Source: Deroplatys truncata
Lineage: Eukaryota; Arthropoda; Insecta; Mantodea; Mantidae
Direction of reading: 5' to 3'
DNA length: 64,000 bases
Assembly (NCBI GenBank): GCA_030765065.1
Contig: CM060985.1
Span: forward strand, 8,494,001-8,558,000
Shown: positions 1 through 12,044 of the stretch, in pieces
How positions within the stretch are numbered: position 1 is the first letter of the stretch
Layout: every line of letters begins with the position of its first letter
Made by a program: the position numbers and the translations under genes
The notes under the pieces: generated by a model
Told to the model about the DNA's origin: nothing
The model's input: only the letters and a program-made list of their open reading frames with translations
Databases searched by the model: none

Positions 1-69
1 AAGAGGTACAAGAACAGGACAATACTGGGCTTCAAGACCCTGGCAGAGGGTGTCATCAACATGGCCCAG
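1..69 (+). CDS. PACS: PACS exon (partial, N-terminal cargo-binding region)
   Basis: Twenty-three codons are open to the left edge and end at a GT splice donor (gtttgt) at base 70, phase 0. The peptide carries RYKNRTILGFKTLA, a hallmark of the furin-binding region of PACS proteins. PACS proteins are cytosolic sorting adaptors that bind acidic-cluster cargo and link it to AP-1/AP-3 and GGA for traffic between the trans-Golgi network and endosomes; this role comes from vertebrate PACS-1/2. The exon continues before the window. Splicing to 5556 keeps the frame and leads into the expected next segment. Identification rests on the distinctive motif plus four concordant downstream exons. Confidence 0.9.
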
Positions 70-149
70 GTTTGTATACTCACAGAATAATGTGTAAGAA
101 CTTACACTAAGTGTCGTATTCCACCCACCATGTTGAGAATTCACAGTTA

Positions 150-690
150 TAGAAAAAAATGTGGGTGTCTGTGAATGGATGACTCAGAAATGACAAGTCG
201 GTTAAACACCAAACATACAGTACCTTCCAAAGATGCGACAAATCCCCCATCCCAAACTACTCTTCACATGGAATATTTTTCGAAAGTTTTGATTTTCTAA
301 AAAATGGCTCTAATGATTTTGATTAAAATAACATATTTACATGACAAAATGTATATCTTAAATTTTCTGGAAATAGCTTTGAAGTCCTCTTCATTTGGAA
401 GAGCTTTTGTATAACTGGTCAACGTAAGTCCTGTCAACATTCAGTTGTTTCCGGCATTGTCATGGAAACAGTATGGAGCATATAGCGTCCAGTTGTTAAA
501 CATTTGACTATCGCTGTTCTCTTTGTATCTAAACGAAATGTAGCTGTTTCTACAAAGGTTTATTTTGATTAAAATGAAGTAGATATAAAAATAAGCTTCA
601 GTAAAACTAGTTTCTATACCCACTAATAAACAGTACAGGGTAGAGAAAGTCATGTGAAAGTATCACATCACAATTTTAGATAGTCACACA
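150..690 (+). repeat. Dispersed repeat family A, copy 1 (internally deleted)
   Basis: It shares the family-A landmarks in order: a tgtctgtgaa block, aatcccccatcccaaact, atggctctaatgattttgat, the atgtatatcttaaattttctgg block, catatagcgtccagttgtta, catttgactatcgctgttc, gattaaaatgaagtagat, and the terminal tagagaaagtcatgtgaa. The middle part seen in fuller copies is missing. See the copies at 12045, 12783, 17735, 25030, 27625 and 43340 onward. Confidence 0.8.
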
Positions 691-2985
691 AGATGAAATT
701 TTAAACTTTTGTATCTTCTCGTTGCTCTCGTAGTTATTTAATAACATAAAGACTACACAGTTTTCATATAATACAAAAGCCCTACAACAAAATAAGATGA
801 AAGTGGTGAATATGAAGGTTCCTCACTCCCGTTCCACCAAGTTAAACATTTTGGAAGTGACATTTTGGCTGATGTTACACCAGACACAGTTTTCCCTCTT
901 TAACATACGGTAGTAAGTACTTGATTTTAACATACAGAGGAAATACAGCAAAACTTTCTTATCTAAGTGTTGTTAATTCAGTTAGAAGTACAACTGATTT
1001 GTCTTTTGTTTTGCTGTGTCTTCTTGGTTAGTAAACCATGATCATATTGTGCTTGGAATAAAATATTCACGGCTTTTGTCTTATTTTTGCACACAGTTAC
1101 TGTGGAGCAACAACAGTTATATGTACATCAGAATAAGCTGGGATCACTATACTCATGACACTTTTATTGAGTGAATGAACACATTTTTAAACTTTATAGG
1201 TAACACAGTTATGCTCACTTGTGTACCGTATTAATAACACCAACATTGCAGAAGTAAACATAGCTAGGGGTCATAAGCCACAAAGTTTAGTTGAGGGATG
1301 TTTTTTATAAGGAGAGAAATGGCCTTCAGCGAAGCAACGACAGGGCATAGTCGCAGGATCCCAATGATCCACATTAGTGTGTGTTCTTACCTGTTATTGT
1401 TAAGTTGGCAATAGCTGTTGCCAATTTCTGGTATATAACCAGGGGTGGGTGGCCCAAATGACTTCATCAAGACATCATCATCTTCTACTAATTCAACTCC
1501 TCATTATTCTAGATTAATCTACATATTGAATTTCTTTGATTCAGTATGTATTTTGCATCTTTTTCCCTTATTCTCAATTATGATACTGAAACCTTATTTT
1601 CTACTAATAACATTGTCAATGAAAAGTCATCACAAATATGCCCTTGTATGACTTTGACATTTTTGAATTTGAATATATAGGCGTTACAAATCCTGTTTAG
1701 TTTTTCAGTTATCTAGGACTTGAAGTGGTGAAAGAATGATCAAAATGAGTCCCCTGCTTGCTACACTTAAGCTAGTACTGTTTGCAAGCTTCATCAGTGC
1801 GTGTGTTCGAGCGATGGACTGGTTTACTTCTCTTGGGAACGTTTAACAGTATTCCAGACTGAAATTGCTAATGTCTTCTACAACTTTCAACAAATTTACT
1901 GGAAATTTTTATATCAGCTTTACTCAACATAATTATAGCGTGAAATTAATACAATCGTTGAATGGATCTAACTTTCCAAAAAAATAAGTTTTAAAAATGA
2001 AAATCATATCTCTTGAAGTTTTAAATTTTGCATATTATTCCTTGGTTGTCAAGGCATGTTCATTAATACTTTTACAATTGATTGAGGGAAGAAAACTAAT
2101 TTATATTTATCATAAACAAAGCTATAATTTTTTTAATATAGCGCCTAACATTTTATTGAAAAATAATCGTTTTTAAATTTAAAAGAAATAACCTTGCATT
2201 GTGTATAAAAAGTTTTTTATTAAAATAAATCTTATTTAGGTGCAAATGTGTATTAAAAATTTCAGCATTCTGTTTAAATTAGAATGTGACATTTGTGTGA
2301 AAAATAGTAGTTTTTCAGAAATTGTGGTTAAACAAGATAAGAGAGCCTAATACAGAGCATTAGTTTTAATGTTTTTTAACCATTTGCAATTATTTACCTC
2401 TATGAAAGTTATACAAAAATGAGTGTAAGATTTCAAATATCCAGTTAAAACCTGAATATGGGGAAAAAAATAAAGAAAATCAACATTCTCCTTAACTCTA
2501 TAAATCCAAAGCTATACTTGGTATCACGCATCTCCAACTTTCAAAGATCATAAACTCTGAAACAAAAGAATAACAACTGAAACACAGGGAACACTTTAAC
2601 AGTGGCAAAATTATGATAAGATAAGAAAATCAAGGTTTAAACTTTAATTCATTGTTATTCACAAATAGGTGTACATGTCCATTTGAATGTTGTATTTGGC
2701 TATTTAAACATCCAGAAATGCAAAACTGCAATTGGATCCTAAATATATGTCAGAATTTTTTTGCATAAATATTTTTAAAAGTTTTTTTTTTAAAATGTTG
2801 TTGAAAATATGCTGTTGTATACCCATACTGGCCAATGCTTATGGTTTGCTATATACTGGAGCCAAGGCCCCTGAATGACTAGGCAAAGGACGCACTTTTA
2901 TAGCTTTGTGGGCAGATCCAAACTGTTACAATGGACACGACAGAGCATTAAATTCTATTGCAGTATATTGTAACTTAAGATTACA

Positions 2986-5106
2986 CTCTAAATGGTATCT
3001 ATGATAGACCAGAGCTTATCTGTGTCTATCGTTCATCATGATCATGGTCCGCCTTCTCTGGACTGCAACAAAATGTATAGCACCACCAGTGACCTCTAGT
3101 AAGTGGTATACAGTGTTATGATAGACCAGACCTTATCTGTGTGTCTATCCTTCATCATGATCATGGTCCGCCTTCACTGGACTACAAAAAAATGTATAGC
3201 ACCACTAGTGAACTCTAGTAAATGGTATACAGTGTTATGATAGACCAGAGCTTATCTGTGTGTCTATCCTTCATCATGATCATGGTCTCCCTTCACTGGG
3301 CTGCAACAAAATGTATAGCACCACTAGTGACCTCTAGTAAATGGTATACAGCGCTATGATAGACCAGAGCTTATCTGTGTGTCTATCCTTCATCATGATC
3401 ATGGTCTCCCTTCACTGGGCTGCAACAAAATGTATAGCACCACTAGTGACCTCTAGTAAATGGTATACAGTGCTATGATAGACCAGAGCTTATCTGTGTG
3501 TCTATCCTTCATCATGATCATGGTCCACCTTCACTGGACTGCAACAAAATGTGTAGCACCACTAGTGACCTCTAGTAAATGGTATACAGTGCTATGATAG
3601 ACCAGAGCTTATCTGTGTGTCTATCCTTTATCATGATCATGGTCCACCTTCACTGGGCTACAACAAAATGTATAGCACCACTAGTGACCTCTAGTAAATG
3701 GTATACAGTGCTATGATAGACCAGAGCTTATCTGTGTGTCTATCCTTCATCATGATCATGGTCCCTCTTCACTGGGCTGTAAAAAAATGTATAGCATCAC
3801 TAGTGACCTCTAGTAATTGGTATACAGTGCTATGATAGACCAGAGCTTATCTGTGTGTCTATCCATCATGATCATGGTCTCCCTTCACTGGGCTGCAACA
3901 AAATGTATAGCACCACTAGTGACCTCTAGTAAATGATATACAGTGCTATGATAGACCAGAGCTTATCTGTGTGTCTATCCTTCATCATGATCATGGTCTC
4001 CCTTCACTGGGCTACAACAAAATGTATAGCACCACTAGTGACCTCTAGTAAATGATATACAGTGCTATGATAGACCGGAGCTTATCTGTGTGCCTATCCT
4101 TTATCATGATCATGGTCCACCTTCACTGGGCTGCAACAAAATGTATAGCACCACTAGTGACCTCTAGTAAATGGTATACAGTGCTATGATAGACCAGAGC
4201 TTATCTGTGTGTCTATCCATCATCATGGTCTCTTCACTGGGTTACAACAAAATGTATAGCAGCACTAGTGACCTCTAGTAAATGGTATACAGTGTTATGA
4301 TAGACCAGAGCTTACCTGTGTGTCTATCCTTCATCATGATCATGATCTCCCTTCACTGGCCTGCAACAAAATGTATAGCACCACTAGTGACCTCTAGTAA
4401 ATGGTATACAGTGCTATGATAGACCAGAGCTTATCTGTGTGTCTATCCTTCATCATGATCATGGTCTCCCTTCACTGGGCTGCAACAAAATGTATAGCAC
4501 CACTAGTGACCTCTAGTAAATGATATACAGTGCTATGATAGACCAGAGCTTATCTGTGTGTGTATCCTTCATCATGATCATGGTCTCCCTTCACTGGGCT
4601 GCAACAAAATGTATAGCACCACTAGTGACCTCTAGTAAATGGTATACAGTGCTATGATAGACCAGAGCTTATCTGTGTGTCTATCCTTCATCATGATCAT
4701 GGTCCCTCTTCACCGGGCTGTAAAAAAATGTATAGCATCACTAGTGACCTCTAGTAATTGGTATACAGTGCTATGATAGACCAGAGCTTATCTGTGTGTC
4801 TATCCATCATGATCATGGTCTCCCTTCACTGGGCTGCAACAAAATGTATAGCACCACTAGTGACCTCTAGTAAATGATATACAGTGCTATGATAGACCAG
4901 AGCTTATCTGTGTGTCTATCCTTCATCATGATCATGGTCTCCCTTCACTGGGCTACAACAAAATGTATAGCACCACTAGTGACCTCTAGTAAATGGTATA
5001 CAGTAGTGTGATAGACCGGAGCTTATCTGTATGTCTATCCTTCATCATGATCATGTCCCCCGTCACTGGGCTGCAACAAAATGTGTAATATGTACCTCTA
5101 ATAAGT
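2986..5106 (+). repeat. Tandem satellite, ~119-bp unit, 18 copies
   Basis: The phrase atgatagaccagagcttatc recurs with starts at 3001, 3118, 3237, 3356, 3475, 3594, 3713, 3832, 3948, 4067, 4186, 4297, 4416, 4535, 4654, 4773, 4889 and 5008. Spacing is mostly exactly 119 bp, with single units of 117, 116, 111 and 116. Each unit carries the palindromes catgatcatg and cactagtg. Units are highly similar and the last fades out after 5090. No open frame runs through the array. It lies wholly inside PACS intron 1. Confidence 0.95.
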
Positions 5107-5555
5107 AGGGCACAAACATTTAGTAATGGAGAACGTGAATTTTAAAGTCATCTTCCTTACATAAATTGATTGTCTTATTCACATTCTATGGCTGAGGGGG
5201 AGTAAGTTTACCATGTTTGTAACAGTTTTAATTATGAAGCGACATATGGACTAGAATTAATATGTATATATCCTAGAAAATGGTGTTCTTTGCTTTAATG
5301 CACATTTATTGTGTTAGCAGTACTACCAGGTGTTCAAGGATTCTTATAAAACAGAATTCCCATTTATTTTACAAGTAATTTACTGCATTGAGCAATTTAT
5401 GCACTCTAAACTTTTGGCCATCACAAAATTATTATGCATTGCTGGACAAGGGACTGTTTTATGAGTTTCAATTTTAGGAGGATGACGACTGTAAATATAC
5501 TAAATTAAAGTGAAAATTCCCTCGTAATTTAACTCATCATATATGTGTGGGGCAG

Positions 5556-5724
5556 GTGCTGCAGAAACAGATGGACCTAGAACTAGATCTGTTCAGCGAT
5601 ACGAAGGAGAAGGGCATGAGTCTCATCAGCAGTCCTGTGGCGAGGGTGACTGTCCAGGCACTCAACAGTCAACCTGTCGATCACGAGGATGCTGTCAAGC
5701 AGATGGCTATGAGCGAAGGAGCTG
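5556..5724 (+). CDS. PACS: PACS exon 2 in this window
   Basis: The acceptor is ggggcag ending at 5555 and the donor is gtgagt at 5725. The reading frame starts with VLQKQMDLELDLFSD and includes the PACS-typical SQPVDHED near the end of the cargo-binding region, just before the variable middle region. It follows the upstream exon in phase 0 and ends in phase 1: the last base G joins AT at 27377 to make an Asp codon. Identification as PACS is by the SQP(I/V)DHED motif and exon order. Confidence 0.93.
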
Positions 5725-6239
5725 GTGAGTACATTGTTATGCTCAAAGTTCCGAGTACGCCAGGAGTACATATTGATAGCGAAGTGGAAATCAATTTTGT
5801 GCGTTGGAATTTCATTTGTTTGTAACTGACTAGTGATTTTTGATCCCGCCTCCAATATAGCCAGCCAATGGCAAAATGTGATACAGTAAACATTTTTTAA
5901 ATGCAAAATCAACACTTGTCAGACTCCTCTAATGTAAATATTTTACCAAGTGTCATACCTTTATTAATAGCGTAGTTAAAGTGTTTGTTGCAGAAAATAA
6001 TGTAAGAGACAGACAGACAGTAACTAGCAGGGTGCCAGACATCCCAGATTTTATGCTAAATGTTCTGGACAGTTCCTATCCGGGATGATAATTGTGCCAT
6101 ATTTTTTAATATTTTGAAACTTGTGAGGGAAAAGAAAGTTAATGTTTTCATCTCTGAAGTTGGAAAACAAACTACTATATTTCTTTATACTGTAAAAAGC
6201 AATTCCAGTAAGTTTTACCATGTTATAACAGTTGGTATG

Positions 6240-7472
6240 GGGGGGGGGGAAATTGAGTAAGTATGAAAGATGGATGAATGAGAATAAAAAAGAGTACAGG
6301 GTAGTGAGAGAATGTATTTATTTAGGAGTTAAAATAGACAGTGGTGGCAATTGGGATAAACAAAAGAAATTTGCACTGGCAAAAGGAAAAGCAGCTCTAT
6401 CTGCTACTAGAAGCTGCAAATACAAAGTACCTAATATAAATATTAGATGGTTAGAAAAAGTATACAATATGTGGTCGAGGCATAAATGCTATATGGGATA
6501 GAAGTATGGGGATTAGAAGGAGGATGGGAAGTCATAGATGAGGTGCATAGGAAATTTTGCAAAGAAATACTTGGGCTACCAAATGCAACTGGCAGACAGG
6601 TAGCACAAACAGAGCTGGGTAGAGTGCCAAGCAAGGGAAAGATTATGGAAAGGGCATTGAAATATTGGTATAGAATATTGAAATTGGAAGAAAGAAATTT
6701 GTTAAAACTATGTTTAGTATATCAAGAATAATGGGTAGATTGCCTCTGAAATAACTTGGAAAGTATTGGGTTAGGGGAAATGTGAAGAAGAAGAAGAAGA
6801 AGAAGAAGAAGAAGAAGAAGAAGAAGAAGAAGAAGAAGAAGAAGAAGAAGAAGAGGAAGGGGAAGGGGAGGGGAGGGGGAGGAGGAGGGAGGAGGAAGGA
6901 GGAAACAGAAGAGAAAATAATGTGAATAAGTTCTGGAAGTTGGCAAGGAAAAGATTTGAGGACATAGAAATACAAAAAATGTTTAGTGAGATAACTGACA
7001 TGAGATCTTTAGTCTAGTATATACCAATGAAAGACTCATGGGGAAGGGAAGTATATCGAAGTGACAAAGAGGAGCGGGAAGGTATCGCATGGCTGAAAGC
7101 AGGTGTATGGAGATTAAAAGGCTTAAGGAAAGGTATTTCACAAAATCAATTCCTATATGTGGCAGAAAGGAGGATGTGGAACACATTTTATTTGAATGTA
7201 GGGGGACCGAAGTGTGGAGAAAAGAGTATATCAGTAAGAAATGGTTTAAAATAGATAGAAATGTAGCGGTAGTTGACATGGTAAAAAAAGACAGTTTATA
7301 CAAAGTGAGAAATAAATGGATGTGGTCAGTAAATAGACAAAATGGAGTAATAAACTAGAATTAATAAATTATTGCAAAATATGAGTATGACTGGTACAGA
7401 GCCAGGGCTGAACACCGGAGATATTCACTTCTATATAGTTTAGCATAAATAAATAATTATAAAAAAAAAAAA
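6240..7472 (+). mobile_element. 5'-truncated LINE, 3' end of ORF2
   Basis: Broken plus-strand frames give the C-terminal part of a non-LTR retrotransposon ORF2. They read YLGVKIDSGGNWD (after the reverse-transcriptase palm), LYGIEVWGLEGG (thumb), the helix KFCKEILGLP, then REGIAWLKAGVWRLKGL and a C-terminal zinc-knuckle-like CGRKEDVEHILFEC at about 7157-7200. The final frame stops at about 7358. The element ends in aataaataattat followed by an A-run near 7472. Frameshifts occur near 6480 and within the GAA microsatellite. The RT catalytic core and endonuclease are absent, consistent with 5' truncation. The exact clade is not assigned. Confidence 0.8.
6784..6900 (+). repeat. (GAA)n microsatellite grading into GGA-rich sequence
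   Basis: About 70 bp of nearly pure GAA (6784-6855) is followed by aggaagggg and gggagg variants to about 6900. It lies inside the LINE coding remnant, so it expanded after insertion. The Phe, Leu and Ser runs on the opposite strand are translation artefacts. Confidence 0.95.
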
Positions 7473-7739
7473 TATGTGCTATTTTGTTGGAAAACAGGAA
7501 GTAAATTAGTAATGGAAATGGATAGGAATTTGAAACACACAAGTGATCATGCTAAAAGAAAATAAAGGGCTGTGTGTTTTTCTTAACGATTGGGAAAACT
7601 AAATGGAATTTACCGAATGTTTAGTATGAAATGGCAACTATAAGTATAAAGCATTTTGTAAATATTGCTGTAAATGTTTCTCAGTTGCACAAAGGGGAGA
7701 CAAAATGTGCATCTCTTCTTTATTTTGATTTCTGACAAC

Positions 7740-8190
7740 CCTGGTAATTAGTTATCCAGTAATGGTTACAAAAGTAACTAATGAATTTAAAAGCAATGTT
7801 TACAGTGGAGTAGCATAATAAACTAGACGTGCTTTCCTCTCCTCCAGTTGGCCAACTGATAATAGTAGGGAAACTTATCAAAAAGCTTCTAGGTTTTTAA
7901 CTTTTTGACATAAGTGTGTGTTAATAATGAAATCATTCTCCTCCTTGCTTCCTAATATTAGATTTTCAAAAGCCACAAGGGAGATGTTCCATGTCCATTT
8001 CTTCTTCCTTGGAGGAGCACAATAAACAATTTGTTTTGACGTAAGTGGAGTATATATGCGTTTAGCGTGTTCATGTGCAAATTTTACAAAGTAACTAGTT
8101 ACCCGGTAACAGTTACCAAAGTAACGGAGGCTGTTACTGTGTCTGGGTACATCATAATTTACTGCATGTGCTGGGAACTAGTTACATCTC
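7740..8190. repeat. Small GTTAC-rich palindromic element (MITE-like)
   Basis: Two clusters of alternating gtaac/gttac motifs lie at about 7742-7790 and 8088-8185. The left side has gttatccagtaatggttac and the right reads gtaactagttacccggtaac, roughly an inverted copy. The same motif clusters flank the PIF/Harbinger remnant at 54725-54985. A non-autonomous relative is therefore plausible, but the boundaries are uncertain. Confidence 0.45.
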
Positions 8191-9173
8191 CTCCGCAATG
8201 TGAGTGGCATTGCCGATCTAATGTACCAACTTGTGGGAAAAATGCCTACTAATTGTCTACATACATGTAGCTAACTGAGATTATTTTCATCTTTTGCATG
8301 TTAGACAGTAGTGAAGCAGAAGGGTTATACCTCATAAGGCACACCTAGATAAGCAGCTTTATCTGTGTTTCTTTGTGCTTATTTTGCAGGAAAAGTTTTT
8401 GTATACTTATTTTATGATTTTTAATTAAAACAGCATATTTTACCCAAAACTATAATTTTAAAAGTGTATATTTCACTTTTGGCCATCATTTATCAGTGAC
8501 AAATAAAAAATTAACTTTGGTCAAATGCATAAGAAAGCAATGCTAGGGTATAACAAGGATCTTGTGTTATGATTGTGAATTCCCAAGTTCCAAACTGCAT
8601 TACTCTAATAAGGTGGCATGATTGTAGTTAGGGAATGCTACCCACAAAAACCTCTCATCCAGCATTCTTACGCAAATGGGTAAAGCAGGAACAACACTGT
8701 CTTATTTTCTTTGGTGTGTGAAAAGTGTGTTTCTGCAAAGAAAATATATGACATTGATTAATACAATGTGGCGTAAGTAGACGTTTAAAAATAAATGCAA
8801 GTTAAGCCAGCAACTGATTGAAATCAATGTTGGAATCGATCAATCGAGTTGTAGCAATACTTTTTTCAAAGAGTTGTGTTTAGCATTAGTGGGTTGTGGA
8901 AATTGAATAATGTGCAGCATTAATTGAATAATGTATTTTTAGAAAAATATACAAACAAAAGGGCGCATTGTGCAAAAACTATGGTTTTTAGGAAGTAATT
9001 TGTAATATTTGGAATACACTGTAGCACGGAAACATATGATGAAACCACAGATGCATCGGGACAGTGTGTATGTAGTGCTGTAATTGGTGCTATGAAAGCA
9101 AGCAGCAGATAATTTCTTGTTAGTATACATACCTAGGTATACTCGACCGAGTAACTCATTCCACTGTTGCCAA

Positions 9174-9474
9174 GTCGTTCTCCGTGGTGTAGTGGTTACC
9201 ATGATAGCCTCTAGTTCCCGAGGTCGTGGGTTCAAACACGGCGGAGGGCGATGGATTTTTTTGGGCATAAAAATCCTTTGCATGGCTTCCTTCGGAAGGG
9301 AAGTAAAGCCAGTGGTACTGTATCGTAGATTTACGGCACATAAAAGAACCTCAAGCCTGAGAAAGAGGCTTCTGAGCAAAGTTAACGGTCTTTCACGCCC
9401 AATATATAATGAGATGCTAAGGACCACAGCAGTTAAAGAGCGTCCATAAATAAAACTCAATTTAATTTAATTTA
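9174..9474 (+). mobile_element. tRNA-derived SINE (family S1), complete with TSD
   Basis: The head resembles a tRNA gene, with an A-box-like tgtagtggttacc and a B-box-like gggttcaaac. A conserved body follows (gggaagtaaagccagtgg, agatttacggcacataaaag, tctttcacgcccaatata) and the tail is taaataaaactcaatttaat. An 11-bp direct repeat, actgttgccaa, flanks it at 9163-9173 and 9475-9485, which marks a target-site duplication. Other copies are at 19783 and 56162. Confidence 0.92.
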
Positions 9475-9689
9475 ACTGTTGCCAAATTTTTCGACAACTC
9501 ATTAACTTTGTTGAGGCCAGAAGGGATACGGTACGGTAATGTGTTGTTCTTTCTCAACGTTACTGCTCCATATAGTTAAAGCGGGAGCTGGATTAAAAGT
9601 TCTTTACCCTAAATTAGTTCACCTGATGTGCCATGCCTTGCTTGCAGTTTACATCTTGTCGCTGAAACTGTCAGTATAAAGACGTAGAT

Positions 9690-10300
9690 CTTCTTGTTTA
9701 TAGTGTGAAGAAAGTGTTTGTAAAGTCAAAGATTTAGAATTAAAAAAATTCTGTGAACTCCTTCCAAATTTGTCTTTACCTCCTCAGCTAGTTTTAACTC
9801 TGTGAGGAACGTGCTTACAGGCTGTGCACAACTTTTCAGTGAAGTGAGAAATGTTTTGAGTTCCCTACATGCAGTCAGTATTGCCACAGTCCAAGAATGT
9901 TTTGCTAAAAATGTCACCCAAGAAAACATAGATACACTTGTAATCGTTTCTCCAAAATATCTGGCATTTTAAAGCAGTTGGAAGCTAGAAGTAACTCCTT
10001 GGAACATTTACTTTCTCTGATAGATGAAATTTCAGTAACATTGTCCTCAGTAACACAAGGGGTTGCAAAAATTGCATTCGACAAACTCAGTCAGGTGATA
10101 CAGAACACTGTCAGATTTCCAAAAAATTTTCTGTTGAATATATACATATTGAAGCTATGTTTGCATCACGTGATGTTTATATTTAGTATCCCATACAGCT
10201 CAGTTCACGTGTACAAATTAAGTATACGTGCAGGAATACAGAAGCAGATAAACCACTGCAGTAATCAAAGTGTTGACACAGCTAGAGAAATTCCTTTTTA
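9690..10300 (+). pseudogene. Probable hAT-type transposase remnant
   Basis: The plus-strand segment around 9970-10125 reads LKQLEARSNSLEHLLSLIDE and continues with VTLSSVTQGVAKIAFDKL. This resembles a helical segment common in arthropod hAT-like transposases shortly before their C-terminal dimerisation domain. Neighbouring frames (9840-9960 and 10130-10215) look coding-like but are split by stops and frameshifts. No ends or flanking duplications were found. Family assignment is from memory of the pattern and is only moderately sure. Confidence 0.45.
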
Positions 10301-10924
10301 GGCTGCATCAAATTAGAAAGTACGTCTGTCGCTCATATTGAAACAGCTAAAACCATGAAAACAAACAACTGTTTGTCGCCACATCTCTAATTTGCACTTG
10401 ATAAACTGAGGGCTCAGGATGCACATTTTTTGTTGGAATTCCTTCCGGTTTGATTTTGCTAGTTTGTGATTAGAGAGAGTACTAGCGACTGTTTCATGTT
10501 AGGCAGCCTTGAATAATTTCTAAGTCAGTCTTAACATATCATTCCCGGGAATGAGAAATTGACCAAGTCTTTTTTCCTCTTACGTATACCAAGTAAAGCT
10601 CCTGTTATTTGTGAACTCTCAAATTGTAATACCTGTATTTTAACTTTGACATGCTCATTTTGGTTTCCATTATACGAACCAGCCTTAATAAACAATGTTA
10701 ACCAAAACATGATCTAGGAAGTAACGACTATTTGCCTTTAATAACTTAAAAAAGGCAAAAGCATTTTGTTAAAAACAATTTAAAACACAAAAGCTTACTT
10801 TATTTCTTCGTATAATCCCTTTTGTTATTTATGGAGTTGTTATATATGCTCATGATCTTAGAGTTCTCGTGTTTAATCGATGCTAACAGTCCAGATGTTT
10901 GGACACAATTTCACCAAGCAAAGA

Positions 10925-11165
10925 ACGAGAAATGTCCTGTGCCATGGCTAGAGCACGGCGCCCTGGCTCCCAGCCCAAGTTCGACCCCATCCTTGAGTGC
11001 AGATTTTAAGTCCAAGTATAGGACTGGTGCCCAATCAGCATCGTGAGGAGCAGTGATCCTGTTGGGGGCAGGTCCTTCATGGGCTGTAGCGCCATGGGGA
11101 AAGAAATTTGTAACTCGTCTAGGGTTGTACGTTTACCTGCATGACTGAAGGACTAAAACGTGTGA
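10925..11165 (+). mobile_element. tRNA-like SINE (second family)
   Basis: The A-box-like atggctagagcacgg and B-box-like caagttcgacccc are spaced as in an internal RNA polymerase III promoter, followed by a GC-richer unrelated body. The ends are not sharply defined. It differs from S1 in the head and in the body. Confidence 0.5.
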
Positions 11166-12044
11166 AAGAAGAGCTAATTAATGTTGATTGACCTAACAGT
11201 GTTTAATTATGAAACCCTGTACAAGAGCACTTAAGGTTGCTTTATTATTTTAAATTTTAATTTACCTACCTTCAACTGTTTCTGATCATTTACACCAGAA
11301 AATGTCATTCACAGAAAAAGTCGTTTAAGCAAAAAATGGAAATAACCAACTGTCATATATTTGCAAAGAAACAAACCACATGGATTGAGCCTGCCATACT
11401 TAGCAGTAGTACCAAATGTAGAACAAAATTTCCCTTAAAAGGTGGGCTCTCTACTCCAAAGTGTGTAAGAGTATGAGGTGTTGCAGAATTCACAGTAGAA
11501 AATGTCAGATACAGTAACGTTTTAAAAATGTATTTATTTTAAATGTAGGTTTTGTCCCTGCAATGGTTAAAAGATGTCTGTCAAATTAAACAGGAAATTG
11601 CAATAGTAAAACTCCAGTAAAAAGTAGAAGCGTCACTTTTGGCAATTGTTTGCTATTCTACCTTTAAAGTACTTACAAGATTGATAACATACCCCATTGC
11701 AGGTACGTTATCACAAAATGAATTTGAGTCTACCTTGTGCTTTACCAGGAAAATATGTAGTCCGATAATTTCATGTCATTTTGCTATAGTTAGAGCCGAA
11801 GATCCTTGTTTCAAATCTCATCTCTGGCATTGAGTTTTCCAGTCTCATTCTAACTTCCAAAAAATTACCCAATCTGAATGTATTTAAAAATTTCACAGCA
11901 CTTCAAAGTTCATAGAAAGAAAGATAAAACTGTGGCATATTAATAATAATATCAAATTGGGAATGTTTATGTTTCACAGTAGTTAACATTTAAACCTGTG
12001 AAGGTTTCCAAAGAAAGGAAAAAGAAGAATGGTGAAGCACTGCC

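Larger units (their letters stand above)
70..5555 (+). other. PACS intron 1 (5.5 kb)
   Basis: The donor is gtttgt at 70 and the acceptor is ggcag ending at 5555. The intron contains a family-A copy near its start (about 150-690) and the tandem satellite at 2986-5106. Between about 691 and 2985 I see only AT-rich, non-coding sequence with no recognisable domain; 5107-5555 is likewise featureless up to the acceptor. Confidence 0.8.

Noticed and set aside
441..653. Recurrent minus-strand open frames across family-A copies (441-653, 12608-12898, 25579-25842, and the plus-strand equivalent at 27601-27894)
   Set aside because: They appear because the copies are related. Starts, frames and lengths differ, and no protein family is recognisable, so coding is not supported.
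2986..5106. CRISPR array
   Set aside because: Units are contiguous ~119-bp satellite repeats without unique spacers, in an animal intron.
6643..7001. Phe-, Leu- and Ser-rich minus-strand open frames
   Set aside because: Pure translation of the GAA/GGA microsatellite.
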